A DNA stretch of 64,000 nucleotides from Rostratula benghalensis (lineage: Eukaryota; Chordata; Aves; Charadriiformes; Rostratulidae). Under the pieces are notes generated by a model. The model ran no database searches. It saw only the letters and a program-made list of their open reading frames with translations, and was not told the origin of the DNA. How positions within the stretch are numbered: the first letter of the stretch is position 1; each line of letters begins with the position of its first letter. The DNA lies in contig VXAI01000038.1 in NCBI GenBank assembly GCA_013399305.1, positions 4,690,118 through 4,754,117 of the forward strand, read 5' to 3'. Both the position numbers and the translations under genes were made by a program. This document shows, in pieces, positions 41,215-56,309 of this stretch.

Positions 41215-44200
41215 GTTACAAGAATATTTATTTAGTCACTGTTTTGCTGAGACTAGGGAAACTGCTGTCTCCTGGGAATGACAAACGTAAACATAAATAC
41301 TGAATTAAATCTGGTGGTAAAATGCCACAGATTCAAGTGGCACCCTGCAGTGAAAGACTTGACGGATTTGCTTTAAAGTAATTTATGTTTTCTTTTTTGC
41401 TTTTGTTATTTAATGGAACTTGATTTATATCATTAGCCCATAATTTAATCTGTTTGATTTTGATTTCCTTCCAGTTGATAGATGAGTCTTTTATTAATTA
41501 AAAAAAAAAAAAGAGGAAAAACCCCAACACAAAACCCCCACAAAATCCAACCATATTCCTGATAATATTTTTCAGGTCTCCTTACTGCCTTACAGGGGTA
41601 ACAGGCCTTTTGCAGACACTGTTTGTGATGGAGAGTGTAAGTGCTCGGTCGGTACCATTTCTTGAGCAGGAACAGCGCAGCACATGCACAGGGGACTCAG
41701 GAGAAGGGAGAGAAGAGGATGCTGTGCTGGATTACCTGGCTGTTGGACTATGCATCATCTCTTCTAGTGAGGAGGAAGGTGGGGTTTTTGCCTGGCCTTT
41801 TGCCCTGGGGAAACATAACATACTCTGCTTTATAGACATTTAAAAAGCAGCCTGGGAGACGATCTGCAAGGGAGGTGACAGCAGGTTTTCTGCCAGCAGG
41901 AAAGGTTGAATTCACAACCAACCTCCCAAAGGGACACTGCCGGGGAGGTTCATTGGGTCCTTAAAGCTGCTAAGTAGTAAAGGAAAGGAGCTGCCCTATG
42001 CAACACAGGGAACAGAGCAGATTGGCTCTCCCAAAGTCAGTCACACCCAGCTGACCACAAAGCATCATTATTTCTACTGTTACTTTATTCTGTTCATTGT
42101 GTTCTAAAAACACTTGCCTTCAGAGACTGGAATTCAGGGTAGGGGACATATTTATTTCAAGGCAATGTGGGGCTGACTTGCCTTAAGGCTGTGGTTATAT
42201 CAAGTTCCTGCCATGTGGCGTTTAATATTTTATGTTGGTTTTTTTTCTCTCTGCCTTTGCTGCCAGTGTTTAGGAGGGTATTGACTTAGATTGTGCTCTG
42301 CCCAGCTTGGCAGTTTCCTGAATTTTCTTGTAACAATTGAAATATCGTACCAGAAAGCGGTGATAGTCAAAAACTGGTACAGATGGCTCCTTGCTGTAGT
42401 CAACTGATTTTGAGGTCTGTGATTAAATATGGAGAGTCAAAACCACTTTCTATTGGACTAATCTGTTCCATCACATCCTCAACGTTTTCCTGCACCATTG
42501 TCATATTACCCCTTGTACTTAAATCTGAGACAGGTGAAGGCTTCTGACACTGTGTCTAAGTAGCCTTCCAAGATGTTTCTAGATGTATCATGTATGTAGC
42601 TGGTACATCATAGGATTGTTGAGATCTGTGAAATCTCAATCTGTAAGTTCACCCTAAGCCCTCTGTCACCATTCCTCATTGCTGAGAAATATCCCACCCC
42701 TGTTTAGCTTCTGAATTTCTCCAACTCACAATTCATCAGTCATGACTGCTGGCACCTGGGAAGGAGCAGGAATGCATGGCTAGAGTGAGACAGCATTATG
42801 GCAGCACTGATTTAGATCAGACTTAAGTGCTGTGGAAAAACATCTTGAGGTTTCATATCAGTACTCTAGAAACACCAGTAAATTCTGTTTTGCTCGGGGG
42901 ATGATTGTCTGGTCATTCTGGAGGGATGTAAATTTGGGAAGAGGCAGACAACAGTTCTGCTGCAGTATTAAAACTTGCACTTTGAAACAATTGATGAATT
43001 TCATCATCTCCTTGAGGTCAGCTTTGAATGTGAATGAAGCCTCTAGCAGAGAGCAGCTATCTACAAATACTTGTGTGCCCTCATCAAGATTTTGGTCAGT
43101 GAAAACAACATCCAGGCAGAAGGTCTCCTTGTGAGAGCTTTGTAATACAGGTCTGAGTACTCTGTAAACATCCTGAAAATGTTTTAACCAGCTGAAACTG
43201 ATACCTCTTGAAATTGGGAATTCAGATACAACCTTCCCAGGCAGCCTCCTACAGAAAGAGGCAATAAGTTGAAATCTTGTAATTCTGAGCTATAACATTT
43301 GCAGAAACGTTTTGCAGTGACAGACACTAACGAGAAGATTGTCTTTGGGGTACAGGACAGCAGAAAATATTATTCAGCATATTCATAACACTAACAATTT
43401 TCTTTTCTAAAAATTCCCCACTATTTCTTCAGTAGTAATGTAATAAGTCTAGTTTTGCTTTTTGGCAAACACTGTCAATATATTTCAATGTTTTTCCTGG
43501 TAGTAAGAGGTGTAGTTGAGTACTGATGAGGGTGTTTGTGGCCATGGACATGGTTCATTACTGGAGATGGGCATTGCTTTTCTGATTTACTCAGCTTGTA
43601 CAGGCAGCCAGAATAGTTGAAATTCTATCAAAGTGCACATTTGCCAAAATTCATACAGCTTCTATATGCATGTTGTCCTGAATTATTACATCCATCTGCT
43701 ACTTTTATTTCATATTGGATTTAAACAGTAACATTGTTTGCAGAATGCCATTATTTCAGAAAAGCTAAATTCCATCAGCCCACTTTTCAACGACTCCCTC
43801 CTCCCTAATTGGAAACATCATCTTTCATCCAGTCCATTAAGTCAATTTTGTTTTTAAATGATGAGGTACTGGAAGGAGACTGCTGATAACGCCTTTGCAC
43901 ATTAAAAACCTTGCTTGTTGAAGCTGTGGTGGAATAATAAAGCTATAATAATTCATACATAATCTGTGACATTTATATTCTTTCATTACATCTGAGGAAA
44001 AAAATAATCTTATGTACACATTCAGAGATTTCAGGGCTTAAAAATGGAATTCATCATTGAAGCCAGAAAGAAAAAATGCTAAGAAGGTTGGTTGTTGTTT
44101 GTTAGGTTTTTTAATGCAATAACAAATGTTACAAGTTTTCTTGTAGAAAATATGCAGTTTCTGTGTCTACTGGAATAAGGTTTCGGTAAAGTCAGTTACC

Positions 44201-47200
44201 AGAGGCTTCACTTTATTGTCTGTGATGAGAACAGAGAGAACAACAACAAAAAAGAAAGTCTGAGCATTTATAGCTGTGATTTCTGATCTTACTGGTATGT
44301 GAATCTGCTTAAGGTAGAGCAGGTTTACCCCTGTAAAGAGGGTATTTGTACTGCAGTCAGTAGGCTAACCTCACTTACGTAAGGAGAAGATGGGGGGGGA
44401 TGGACCAGCTCTTTTAATAGTGTTTTTAAACTATACTGGGAGGGAATGTCTCCATTTTCACATTAATGCCTTCATTCTCACTTCACAAGCAGTCCATTCA
44501 AGCTGTAGAGATGGGAACTAATAACAGAAGAAAATCTGCAATGTCACCATTTCTGTGTGTATTTTGTAACAGTAACCAGTCTTCCTACCTTTCAACCCCA
44601 ACTCTCTGGGCAGCTACCCACCCTCTATGTTTTCTGTAAAGACTTTTCCTTTAGGAATCTCTAGGGAAGCACACCATTATGGCATTTTCATACTATGGAA
44701 ATACTTTTTGTTTGCATTCTATTCCCCTTCTCTTACGTAAAGCTAGGAGCCTGAAGAGTGTTGCTTTTTTGTATGTACAAATCCTGTACTCAGGTCTGTA
44801 GGGTACATGGTATCTCTGATGCTTGTGGAGAATAGTAGAGTTCTGAAACAGTTTCACTAATTTTAGCTCCTTTTGTCCTGGCTGCACTAACATATTGCCA
44901 TTGTTTCTAAAAGCCAACTGATAAGCAACTATTGGCAATCTTCTGCTCTTGGACTACCTATGAACCCCCTGTCATTTTTCACAGATGTATCCGTTCACAT
45001 TGATTTTGTACCTTTTGTGTGTCTACAACAAGTGTCAGCCTGCAACACATTATGGCCATGAAATATATTCTGCAAATATACACATTAACACACACTTTCT
45101 GCCATGATGTTGCTGCCTGGGACCACAGGACCACAACAGAGCTCACAAGACAAACATCTGAACAGGTATGTGTTTTGTTCCCAACCAGAAAAACATCACC
45201 ATTCTATAAATATTTCAATGGAAGGACAAGGAAAGCATCCCCTTCACCCCAACACTTTCTGGGGGGCAAAGTGGTGGTGGTAAAACTTGCAGAATGGGCC
45301 TGAATCAGCTTTTATTTCAGAACAGCGATGTAGATTTAGAGCATTTTGAACCACGTAATGGTGGAGATGTAGTCCCAAGGGCTTGACTGAACCTTGCTAA
45401 AATAAAACTCTCAGACCATGTATAGTGTGAAAGTTGAGGCCTCAGTACCAATTGGTTTGGTGGTCTGTTACTTTTGTTCCAAATTACTCATTAATGTAAA
45501 TACAATCAAAATTCCTTTCAAATACTGTTTAATTTTACTAACTTTAGTCATAATTTTTTAGTAAGTTTAGGGGTTTTTTTTTTGATTCCTAGCTTATATC
45601 ATTGAAGAGACACAACTATATAATGAACATGCATTTGAAGTGGGTTAACCAAAATAATAACAAAAATTACACTGAATTTGTGATTACTTAAGACAAGTGC
45701 TACTGTAGAATTAATGGCTTGACAATCTGCACAAGTTAACCTAAATTGTACATGACCGCTTTTCTCTCTTTTTTTTCTTTGTCTTCTGCACTTTTCTATA
45801 TGAAAAGAGGGGCTTTCCTGTCATGCCCCGTGATACATGATTATGATTTACTACAGTCAAGCATTTGTTGAGTGCTGCTGGCACAAACGCTGAGAATATT
45901 GAACAGTATTAACTGATGGAACAAGAGAGGGAAGTAGGTATGAGTATAAGGGCTGGCCGGCCTAGAAAGGGCCAATGCGTGCGTATGGGGGAGTTACAGG
46001 CATTACTGAAATGAAAAGAAAGATTGTGGAGGTGCTCAAGAGTTATTGAGAAAGCAAAATAAACTTTGACTTATCTCTGAAAACAGAAAGGAAAATTCTT
46101 TATTTAATGGTTCTCATCATTTACTTGAGCCATGTTTATTGTAAGACAGTATTTATTAAGAACAATTATAAACCATCTTTTTAGCTGTGCAGTAAAGGGA
46201 AAGGCTTGTCCCCATGATCATGTACATTTTACTTCAAGCAAAATAATTTCCTGGTTCCTTTGCTTTTAAAAGTTATAACCACTTGGTTATTCAAGAGGCT
46301 TTTGACATTCTTCCCTAGCAAAACCTGTGTTCTACTAAGTGTTTTGGCTCAGTTGTTCTTGTTTTAAAATAATGTCCTTTTAAATCCAAGGAGCAGTTAG
46401 AATCCTAGCTATTCTACTTCTTTCACTTCCTGATCTTTTCTTGATTCTATTACATCCAAATGGAATCCATAATGTAAAAAGGCCCTTCTGTGTATATGAA
46501 GGATGGCTCTGCTTTCAAGAAGTGCTAAGTCATGTTCTTTAAAAGGCATTAGCTTGTTAATTCAACATGTTTTCATTGTGACAAATTAATCCACTTCAAA
46601 GTATATTCATTCAAGAATTGTTCAAACAATAATTTATGAATAGAGCTTTTATCTTGAGGATCCAAGAAATAATACAGACACAGTCTGGCAACAGCAACTG
46701 CTTTAGTGCACAATTTCTCAGAAAGATTATTCCTGAGGTTTAAACAATAATCTTAGACTTAGTCATTTGGCATTGAAATTTTATATAAGTATTTATATAA
46801 GTATTTTTACTGGCAATTTTCTAACAAGTGACCTTCTATGTAGTTCATAATGTATCTAAGGATTGACGGATGCGTTAGTTAACTTCAGTTTCCATTTAAT
46901 ATATAAAGAACATTTGCCTATGTTTCATCCTTCTTGTTAACTGTGAACTGTCTGCATCATATTTCATACTTATGTCACTTAGTGTCCCTCACAATAATGA
47001 AGATACAGGATCTTCCAGAACAAGCACTTATGATTACTGTATTTATTACTCATATTTTAAAATGGGAAAAAGTGATAGAGCTATTTGGAAACACATTCAG
47101 TTAGGATGCATTTCATTAAATAAAGCAATGAGAATACATAGAGCAATAAAGGTAATTCCCAGAAATAACTGTTTGCAGTAACTCTTCAAACAATAAAACA

Positions 47201-48518
47201 CTTTCTTCATTAACTCCCATTTCTTTCATCTTGTATGGCTAACACCCTTCCCTCTCAGAAAAGCACATAATCTGGTTTTGAGGTATGCAGTGCTGTCTGA
47301 GAGATCATGGATTTTCATTAGCTCAGAGAGAGTTGAGGTTTATTTCTGGCTAACAGAAACTCACAATTCAAAGTTACTCTAAGCAACTGGTAAATTCACA
47401 CACCAGTTGAGCCCTGGTAAAAGATGAAGAAAAGGAAGACAACAGTGTCGTTTACCATGCCCATTCCATGTGCAAGCCAGATACTCTTCTATGTTACTTC
47501 TTCTCGCTGGATATTGTATTTCTTCTCATTTTTAATGGGAAACAACAAAGAAATTTGATCAGGATTTCAATTCATATACAAAGAAGTTAAATCCAGGATT
47601 TAGAAAAAATTACAGGTAAGTCCAGTGGTAAAATTTACATTAATAATTGAACTGACATACCAACGAAGCCTTAGAGAAGCATAGACCTGGGACTTTGATT
47701 CAGAGTTGTCTTTGTGAAGAGTTACTTTTTGAAAAATAAATAACCAAATCCTGGGTGTCTCACTCAACTTTGGCTTATTACTGGACACTGAACCATATGA
47801 AATGAAATATTAACGGCTTCTAGTACTACAAAATACTTGAAGGTTTTAGGCATATGTAAGAAGGTTCAGAAGTAATTTCTCGAATATGAATTGCACAGGG
47901 AGAATTAATTATGTTTTAGGGACTGTCATGTAGCAGTGCACAGTCGTATCCTTTGCAAAACTATCTTTACTGGTTGCAGTATCCATTATTGAAATTCCAA
48001 ATCCCTCCTCTCTGGTTTTCTGATGTTTCTCAGACTATTGAGACTAATCTTTGATTCTGTACATACAATTTCAGAATCCTATGTATTTTTATTTTTTCCA
48101 TTCATGATCCTATCTATTTCTAAATTGTGTTTCTTCTGCACATTTTTTTTCCCAGTAGATGTTTTTATTTTCTTATGTTGTTTTAATAATTTATTTGGAC
48201 GCCAAGAAACTAATAATTTTGTTTCCACATCTGTTGAGTAGTTCTTATTTTTTCTTTGTTTTTTTCTTACTGAGTTTCATTCATGACAAAAATTCAGCGA
48301 AGAGAAATTAAAAATTTTGTTGTATCAGTAGGATATCAATAGGATAGTCAGTTGTGGAAGCTAGTTCTGCAAAAGGCAGAATTTTGAAGGAAATAGTCAT
48401 CCTTGCTCCTCCTGCATTATCTTCTGAACTCTATTGAAAAAAAAAAAAATAAATCCAAACCCATCCATTAGATTCAACAAATGTGTGTATGGTCACATCA
48501 ATACAGTTTTCTTACCCC
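41215..48518. other. intergenic, no gene recognised
   Basis: AT-rich, with a less AT-rich patch at about 41600-42010 that holds two overlapping open frames (up to 77 codons) without recognisable homology. An A-rich run is at about 41501-41513. Nothing else stands out. Confidence 0.6.
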
Positions 48519-48588
48519 CATGGCAGGGGGGTTGGAACTACATGATCTTTAAGGTCCTCTCCAACCTAAACCATTATATGATTTTGTG
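48519..48588 (+). mobile_element. CR1 LINE extreme 3' end fragment
   Basis: The sequence CCATGGCAGGGGGGTTGGAA, followed by CTACATGATCTTTAAGGTCC, TCTCCAACCTAAACCATTAT and ATGATTTTGTG, is the last 70 bp of an avian CR1 3' UTR on the + strand. Confidence 0.92.
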
Positions 48589-51539
48589 CTGCCTAATATT
48601 CAGTACCAACATGAAAGGTAAATTACAAATTGTTAGTACAGCTGGGAGTTGAGTGTTTTCATGTGGAGAATGCACAGGTATTAGCACATAAATTCACACA
48701 GATGGCCTCAGAAAGTTTTTCTCAAATTCTTGTCTTTTCTTTGTTTCCTGCTGTGCCCAATTACTACCCCAATTCTTGAGACTCTAGTCAATCTTCAAAA
48801 ATAATCTGTCTTTCTCTTTGTATAAGGGTGACTGTACCCAATTTATTACAACACTCCATTCCCATTTCTTATCTTCAACTCTGAAGCACTTTGAGATTCT
48901 TTGTATGAAAGACATAAGATAAAGCTAAATTAAATGAGCCTGAATTCAGCTGAATCTGACTAGCCTCACAACTTTCAAACTTGACAAGAGGAGTTAAGAT
49001 AGCAAGTTCAAGTGATATACGAGACAGGAAGACACTGTCCCAGCCACTATTTCACCTTTTGTCCAAAACCTTCAAGGGAGAACAGATCATTGAGAAGAAT
49101 TTCCTGGATTATCTTTGATTTGCTGCTGATATTATTGCTGCTACTAAAACCTGAGAAACAGCTTTTGGCAGTTATCATAATGTTCACCTGGAGACTCAGG
49201 ACGTTCTGAAGAGAACTAAGATCTCACTTAAACTGACAATAAAGGAAAAAATGACTCAAGCGAACACGAATTTAGAATGTATTGTAGAGGAAAAAGACAC
49301 TTTATTTAAATATAAGGGGGGAAAATGGATTTAGAGAGAGGGAAATTTAGGCCCAGTTTATTTACATTGATCAACAGTTATCCTATTTATGACTGTACAT
49401 TGAATTCAGGTATTTATTTTACACTAAGCTATTCTATTACAGCAATAATTTAGTATTGTTGCAAAGAAGAGCAATTATCCTGGTAGGTAATTTATAAATC
49501 CTGATAGATAATATATAAACATAATTTATTTTCTGAAGCTGAATAGCCCAGTATTTAAACACAGTACAGAACTTGTCCTGTATATCCAGACTATGTTGAA
49601 CACAGCATGACCAAGTCAATTCAGCAATTATGAATCTTTCTTTTTAGGAGCTTGTGACTATACACCATCAAAAAGATTCAAAACCATTTCAAGCTAACCA
49701 TAGTATTTTCTTGCTCTACAGAAAGGATGATGTGAAAGGACTAACATCAGTGAGGATACTAGCAGAGTGCGTTCTCTCGGAGGCAGGATGATTTCCCTCA
49801 GCCTTGTAAACACTCTACTACCCCTCTTGCTCTCTCTCATCACTACCTGATTACCCTAGGTTCCAAACCTTTTCTTTCTTGGAATTTCTTAGCTTTAAGA
49901 ACAGAAAACTTTGTCAGCTGCACTGGCCATAACAGGAACTAGTTATTAATTGCATATGCTTGTACAAAAAGGTGCTTTTTTCAATGTGAAGTCTTTGTTA
50001 TTGACTTACTTCTTATTGCTTTCTCACAAATAGCTTTCTCTGACTTAGTTCTGGAATTCTAGATCTTTCAGCCAAGCAGAAAACCCAAAAGCTATGTGCT
50101 ATTTATAATAAGTAGATATATCACACATTGTTCCTAAAGAAAAATAAGCAAAGGGCACATCTTCCAATGTGTGATAGTGTGATCTCATGTCCTGCAGGCA
50201 GATTACACCAATTTACAGCCACTGATGTCTTATCTGCTCTTATTATTATCTATAAGTCAGGCTAAACTGATTTGATTATGATTTGGGGTGGTATTTTTAT
50301 AAAGAATGTTTTAAGGCATAGGGATTGCGTTCCAATATTGACATAAGACTTAACTGATTATTGACATTAAATTTATATTTGTCAATAGAACTAATACAAA
50401 TTATGTTAATACATGACAGTACATCCCCTGAAATTTATGTATGACTTGGCATGAAAGTCCATTTTCAGAGTTCCTTTTATATATCCACTTCAAAATCATG
50501 TGAAACCTTCGGCATGTGCAACTGTACTATCTTTTTTTTTTTTTACGTTTATACCTCTTAATGAGATTATTTTTCATGGTTTATGAAATGTTTGGTCATA
50601 AACTGATCATTTAATTCTTGTCTTTTAATTGTAATGGAGCATTATTGCCTCTGATTTACAATATATTATCCTCTTAGAGGCAAATTTAATCACAGGAGCT
50701 CTATTTCCCTCTAATCTGTATTAGAATAATGGAGGGAAAACTCTGCCACATATTATGTAGAAAATAGATTATTTTCAAAAAAGACATTTCCTGAAAATCA
50801 GCAAACAAAATTAAGGTTTTGTTCAAGTGGAGAGTAACTTGCAAATATCTGAATGGCTAAAGACTCTAGAAAGAAAATATGAGAGTCTTTGTATACCAAC
50901 ATCAGTAATTCTCTCCATAAACTTTTAGAACTACTCATAATTTTGGTAAGCTTAAAAAGAATAAAAACCATAGTTGCTTTATTTTCCTCAGGAAATAATA
51001 AATCATGATGCCAAGAAGTTTCAGTTTATTTTGCCAGAATTAAAGTGAGGATGTCTTCTCCTTTTCTTCCCTGTGCCTCAGTTTTCCATTATGTTGAATT
51101 TTCTAAAGAAAATTGTATAAATAGCAACTTTTAAAAATAAATTAGTGTGAAATTGAGGGAGGGGGAATTTTAGTTACAAAAATGGATTGCTTCAGCTGAT
51201 TTGTTTTTACTTAGGAAAGAGATTTTTACATCTTTTCCCTATTATGAGACGACAAAGCAAACACTTGTATATTTTGAAGCACCATTGCTACAGTACTGCA
51301 ACTGGCGCTCTGAGTTTTCTTTGAAATCTAATAAAATATGAAGCCAGAAAAAATGTAACAGTATTACAGGCATCTGCACTGCTGTATCATTTACTTGGTA
51401 GTAGTTCAAGAAATAATGACTAAAAGCAGAGTTACCTAGCATTTAACACACAGGGAGCAAATAGCATGCACTATTTGTATGCAAGCTTCTCCAAGCCTTT
51501 CTCTGCAAAACAAATACATTTGTGTATCATTACTATGAG
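48589..51539. other. intergenic, no gene recognised
   Basis: AT-rich unique-looking sequence between two CR1 copies, with short T-runs (about 50531-50543). I see no gene, RNA or repeat beyond that. Confidence 0.6.
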
Positions 51540-52675
51540 CACCTTTTGACATGGTTTCTCACAGTATCCTCCTGGAGAAACTGACTGCCCATGGCTTAGA
51601 TGTGAGGACTTTCCACTGGGTTAAAAAATGACTGGAGGGCCAGGCCCAGAGAGTGGTGGTGAATGGAGTTAAATCCAGTTGGCAGCTGGTCACAAGAGGT
51701 GTCCCCCAGGGCTTGGTATTGGGGCCGGTTCTCTTTAAGATCTTTATCAATGATCTGGACGAGGGGATCGAGTGCACCTTCAGTACGTTTGCAGAGGATA
51801 CCAAGTTAGGTAGGAGTGTGAACCTGCTTGAGGGTAGAAAGGCATTGCAGAGTGATCTGGACAAGCTGGGTTGATGGGCTGAGGTCAGTGGGATGAGGTT
51901 CAATAAGGCCAAGTGCTGGGCCCTACAACTGGGTCACAACAACCCAATGCAGTGCTACATGCCTAGGAAAGAGTGGCTGGAGAGATGCCCCACACAAAAG
52001 GACCTGGGGGTGTTGGTTGACTGTTGGCTGAACATGAGCCAGCAGTGTGCCCAGGTGGCCAAGAAGTCCAACAGCATCCTGGCCTCTATCAGGAAAAGAG
52101 TGGTGAGTAGGAATTGGAAGGTGAGCGTCCCCCTCTCCTCGGCACTGGTGAGGCCCCATTGTGAGTATTGTGTCCAGTTTTGGGCCCCTTAACAAAAGAA
52201 AAAACATTGAGGTGCTGGAGCGGGTGCAGAGAAGGCCAATGAAGCTGGTGAGGGGTCTGGAGAGTAAACCTTATGAGGAGAGGCTGAGGGTTGTTCAGCC
52301 TGGAGAAAAGGAGGCATAGGGGAGACCTTATTACTCTCCACAACTACCTGCGAGTGTAGAGAGGCGGGGATCGGTCTCTTTTCCCAAATCACAGGCAACA
52401 GGAAAAGAGGAAATGGCTTCAAATTGTGCCAGAGAATGTTCAGATTGGATATCAGGAAAAAAGTTTACACTGAAAGGCTTATTAAACATTGGAATGGGCT
52501 GCCCAAGGAGGTGGTTGAGGCACCGTTGCTGGAGATATTCATAAGATGTGTTGACATAGTGCCTAGTGACAAAGTTTAGTGATGAGTTGGTTTTTATCAG
52601 GGTTAGGTTGATAGTTGGACTAGATGATCTGAAAGGTCCCTTCCTACCTAGACAATTCTATGATTCTATGATTTT
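51540..52675 (+). mobile_element. CR1 LINE, 1.1-kb 3' part with decayed reverse transcriptase
   Basis: This is the longest transposon copy in the window. It enters within the reverse-transcriptase domain (frame with SILLEKLTAHGLD). The open piece at 51653-51874 contains the RT block [13 protein letters not shown] and FAEDTKLG, where active CR1 has a two-aspartate catalytic box (xADDTKLG). The first catalytic Asp is therefore Glu. A TGA at 51872-51874 and later frame breaks end the coding sequence. The copy continues through the C-terminal ORF2 region ([11 protein letters not shown] in the frame near 52190) and the 3' UTR to the doubled ATTCTATG terminal repeat at about 52655-52671. It is 5'-truncated and dead, but younger than the copy at 27540-28190. 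Confidence 0.96.
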
Positions 52676-55600
52676 TTATTAAATTCTTGTGTTCTCTTAC
52701 TGATGGTGATGCACCTTGCATTCTTCTGACTAGGTAACCACCTGGTACCATACTTCTAGCAAGCTGCAACATTGGCTATTAGGCTTTTGCTCCCTGTTCA
52801 GAGTGTGAAGTAAATATTGCTTTGTGAAATGCAATAGGCAAGACAGACATTGATGTAGACTTTGATGTCTGCTCGTACAATAACATGAGGTTTTTAAAAA
52901 AAATCAGCTTTTTTCCAAAAAAAAAGTCAATTGCTCATCTTTTATGAGCACAAATACATAAAAGAGCAAAGTAGTTCCTACATTATTTGTTATTGCTCAT
53001 TATGTCAGAAGTGACTGGTGTCTTAATAGAGTCAGCAAAATTCAATGATGTTCCAACCACTTCTACCAATTTTAATTAATAGACCTTAAATTAAAGTTGC
53101 AGATACGTGTAGGTTTAAATTCAAAGGCTGAGAGGTGGGCACACGGTCTGTCCTTCTCACTTTGCAGGAAGAGGACTTCCTCTACAGCAGAGGGATGGAG
53201 TGAATATCACTGTGTCTGTAACAACTGAAACCATGGTAGTCACTCATATTAAAGGTTCAGTCAATGTTTTTGATGCAATTGATTCTTGCAAGGTTAGAGA
53301 CTCAGGATGTTAAGAGATGTTCATAATTGTGTTCCCTTGTCCATATTTTTACATCTGTTGATATTCCAACTTGAGATGGGTGTAAGGGAAGTCGGGTGTC
53401 AGTCATACCATACTTTGCCACCTAGGTTGCTTGTGCTCGATCCTGATAACTGTGAATTTTGAATTAATCTTCAGAAGAAAGCAAACATTAAAGTATAGGT
53501 TATGTTTGCAGAAATATTGTTTTATACTCACTTGAAAGAAATAGTTGCAGAAACCTCTTTTTTTTGGGATAAGCCTTAAAATAAACAGTGTGTCAGGACA
53601 GAGCAAATTGATTCTGAACGCTGAGTAAGAGAAATGAGTGAATCCCGAATTATAAATTGAATTGAGAATCAATGAGTTTTGTTTAATAACCAAACATTTG
53701 AATTACTTATTAAAAGTTCTATAGATAGCTCTACAGAGAAAATCTTATACCTCGAAAATAAACAGTAGAAAAAAGTAAATACTATAATTTAAGCACTGTT
53801 TCCAAGATAACATGCAATCAGAATAATTAATAGAAACGCAAATACAATAATAGTTTCTAGGAGAGCTTTATCTTGTGAAACAAATCATTTAATTATAGTG
53901 ACAAAGCTTGCAGCTGAAACAAAAGAATGAAGAAAGATATTTTTTTTCTAGAAGTAGGAATTTTCTGATGATACGTTTTCTCATTAAAAAAGTAAGTTTA
54001 TGAAAATTGAAACTTTCTACTGGAATATCCTCNNNNNCCCAAAGATCTCTTTTCCTGTCCTCAAGGCAGTTTCTGATTAGCCAAGAGCCTGACCCTGAGC
54101 AGAACAAAGGATTTCCATACCCACAGCCACCATAGTCTTCAAAGTTCCTGCTCTCAATCTAGCACACTGAAAACCACAATGCAGGTTCCCTGCAGCCTAA
54201 GCAAACATCCAAATTGTAGATACATATGTCGTTTTGGTATTTTTCCCTCCCTCTTCCCTCCTTCCTCTGTCATGAAAAGCTGTGAGAGTGCTTTAGTTAG
54301 TTGCATTATACAGTCGGAATAATCTGAAATCTCAAAAGTCTGTTAGTTCCTCCCTTGCTTTCTCACAGCAGTAACCTTGATTCCTCGGTCCTGTCTTTGA
54401 CTCTGTTTTACATGTAGGAAGGCCCATGAGCAGATGGTCTTGCTTTCTTCAGTACCTGGTGACAGTGGATTTTGAGTCAGACCAAAACTGAACCAAGACT
54501 CAGTGCAAACTCAGTGCAAGATGGGGCAGAGGGGTTGGTCAGTGCTCAGGGATACAGTGCCTTGGTCAGGGAAAATGAATCATTGGCATTTTTTCTGCTA
54601 TGCTGTATTTAGGAAGTTAGGAAGAGGATAAAAACTTCTTCCCATTTGAAAATGAGAGATGAACTACATCTGATTGGTTTGAATTAAGATTTAAAAATAT
54701 TTTGCTTGCTTCTGATTGAAATTCATAGATAAATTCATCGTAGTGAAGATCTCTGCTAGAAAATATTAACATTACAGTGAATGAGTGGCAATACCATGCA
54801 AAACTAAATAAATTTCAAAGTTTCACCTTGTATTGAAAGATATGCATTTTTAAACTTCGAACCTCAACAGGACTCAACTTTGTTGTGTCTTTTAAGTTGT
54901 GTTCTCCATTTCAAAGTCTGTGAGGTGCTTAGAGCAAGGTCATCAGAACCAAGGCTGAGCTTGTCAAAAAAACTGTAAGCTTCTAAATTTTTTGTTTTAC
55001 TTCAGTGTTGAAAATATTTTGCTCTAGACTGTTATCAAAGGAAAATTATAGCCTAGAGTTACTTGGTTATCACTGGGGGAAAGTGATTTCAAACTTTATT
55101 TATCATGGAGGAAACATAAGAGACAGGATAGTTAGTTTGCACTTTTTAAAAATCTGAATTCCATTTCTGACAGTATCCTAGTTGCTTTTAGTGTTTGTAC
55201 TTGACTGAGGGCTATGACTTTCATGGATAACTTTTATTATTAAATGAAAAAAAAATTGTCTTGGTTTCTTAATCCCACTCTCTGTAAACTTCTCAGTTAA
55301 CCCTGAAACAAATCGATCTCCTTGCTGTAGATATGCAGGGAAAAACAATCTGTGCAGTTCTGCAGAGGCTGTGAAATGTTTTAAACGAGTAACTAATAAA
55401 AAAAAATCGTTTGAAAATGTAAATATCATCCACGATACGTAAGGATTGATTTTGTAATAGTATGACCACCCATAAATTATTACAGATTTTTCAAGACTTG
55501 GTGTTATTTTTTTCAGATGCAGATGAAAATGTTTCAGAGATATGTTCCTACTAAATGTACTAATTTTAAGATTATTGAACGAAGGTACGTTACGTGGCTA

Positions 55601-56309
55601 AGTGCATGTCTAATTTTTTTCTTTCTCTGGATCCGCTTCTGAGGTGTCTAACATGTATCTGTGGAAATGTAATTCCACAATCTTCCCACTGTTGCCCATC
55701 CCCAGGGTTGTGGTTTCCTGGCTCTTGGCTGTCCTGGCACATTTGCCTGCAGGTTTGTTAATTCATTCCTTTGGGGACCTGTGAGCTCTTATTTAAGAAG
55801 GAAAGGAATCTCCTTTGAAATTCAAGTATTTTATTTTTAAAATCAACCTTTGATTTGATTTTGGAAATCCACTGTATGAATTGTAGAAACTTTCTTGTGT
55901 TTAAGAATGTCAGGAAAGTATTTTGATACAGCAGCTTACATGCACATTGAAGTTGCTTAAGGGACTGGCATACCCTAATGCTAACTCAGTCTGACCTAAT
56001 TTCTTAGATCACTCCTGAAGCTGTCTTTGTCTCAGGCTACTCGCTGCTGTCTTCAGCATTAAACCCTTCTGAAGCAGATTTAGTGCTTTTACACTTGCGT
56101 ATTCCAGGATGTGGGCCTTTCTGTTTATGGAGAAGATCCAGTCTTAAATGTAACTGAGGTATTTTCTTACAGCTTCACCTGTGCAGAGGGAAGCAATTTC
56201 CTGAGGTGCATCCCAGTGCCCAGGGTGTGCTGGCAGCTTGGTTTCACCTGGTTTTGTGTTGTCGATGAAGGGGGATCTTCTGAACCCTGAGATATTGGGA
56301 CCACTTTGA
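52676..56309. other. intergenic, no gene recognised
   Basis: AT-rich sequence leading up to the CpG island, with a 5-N gap at 54033-54037. Open frames are short and without homology that I can see. Confidence 0.6.
54033..54037. other. assembly gap or ambiguous bases, 5 N
   Basis: Five N interrupt unique sequence. Confidence 0.99.
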
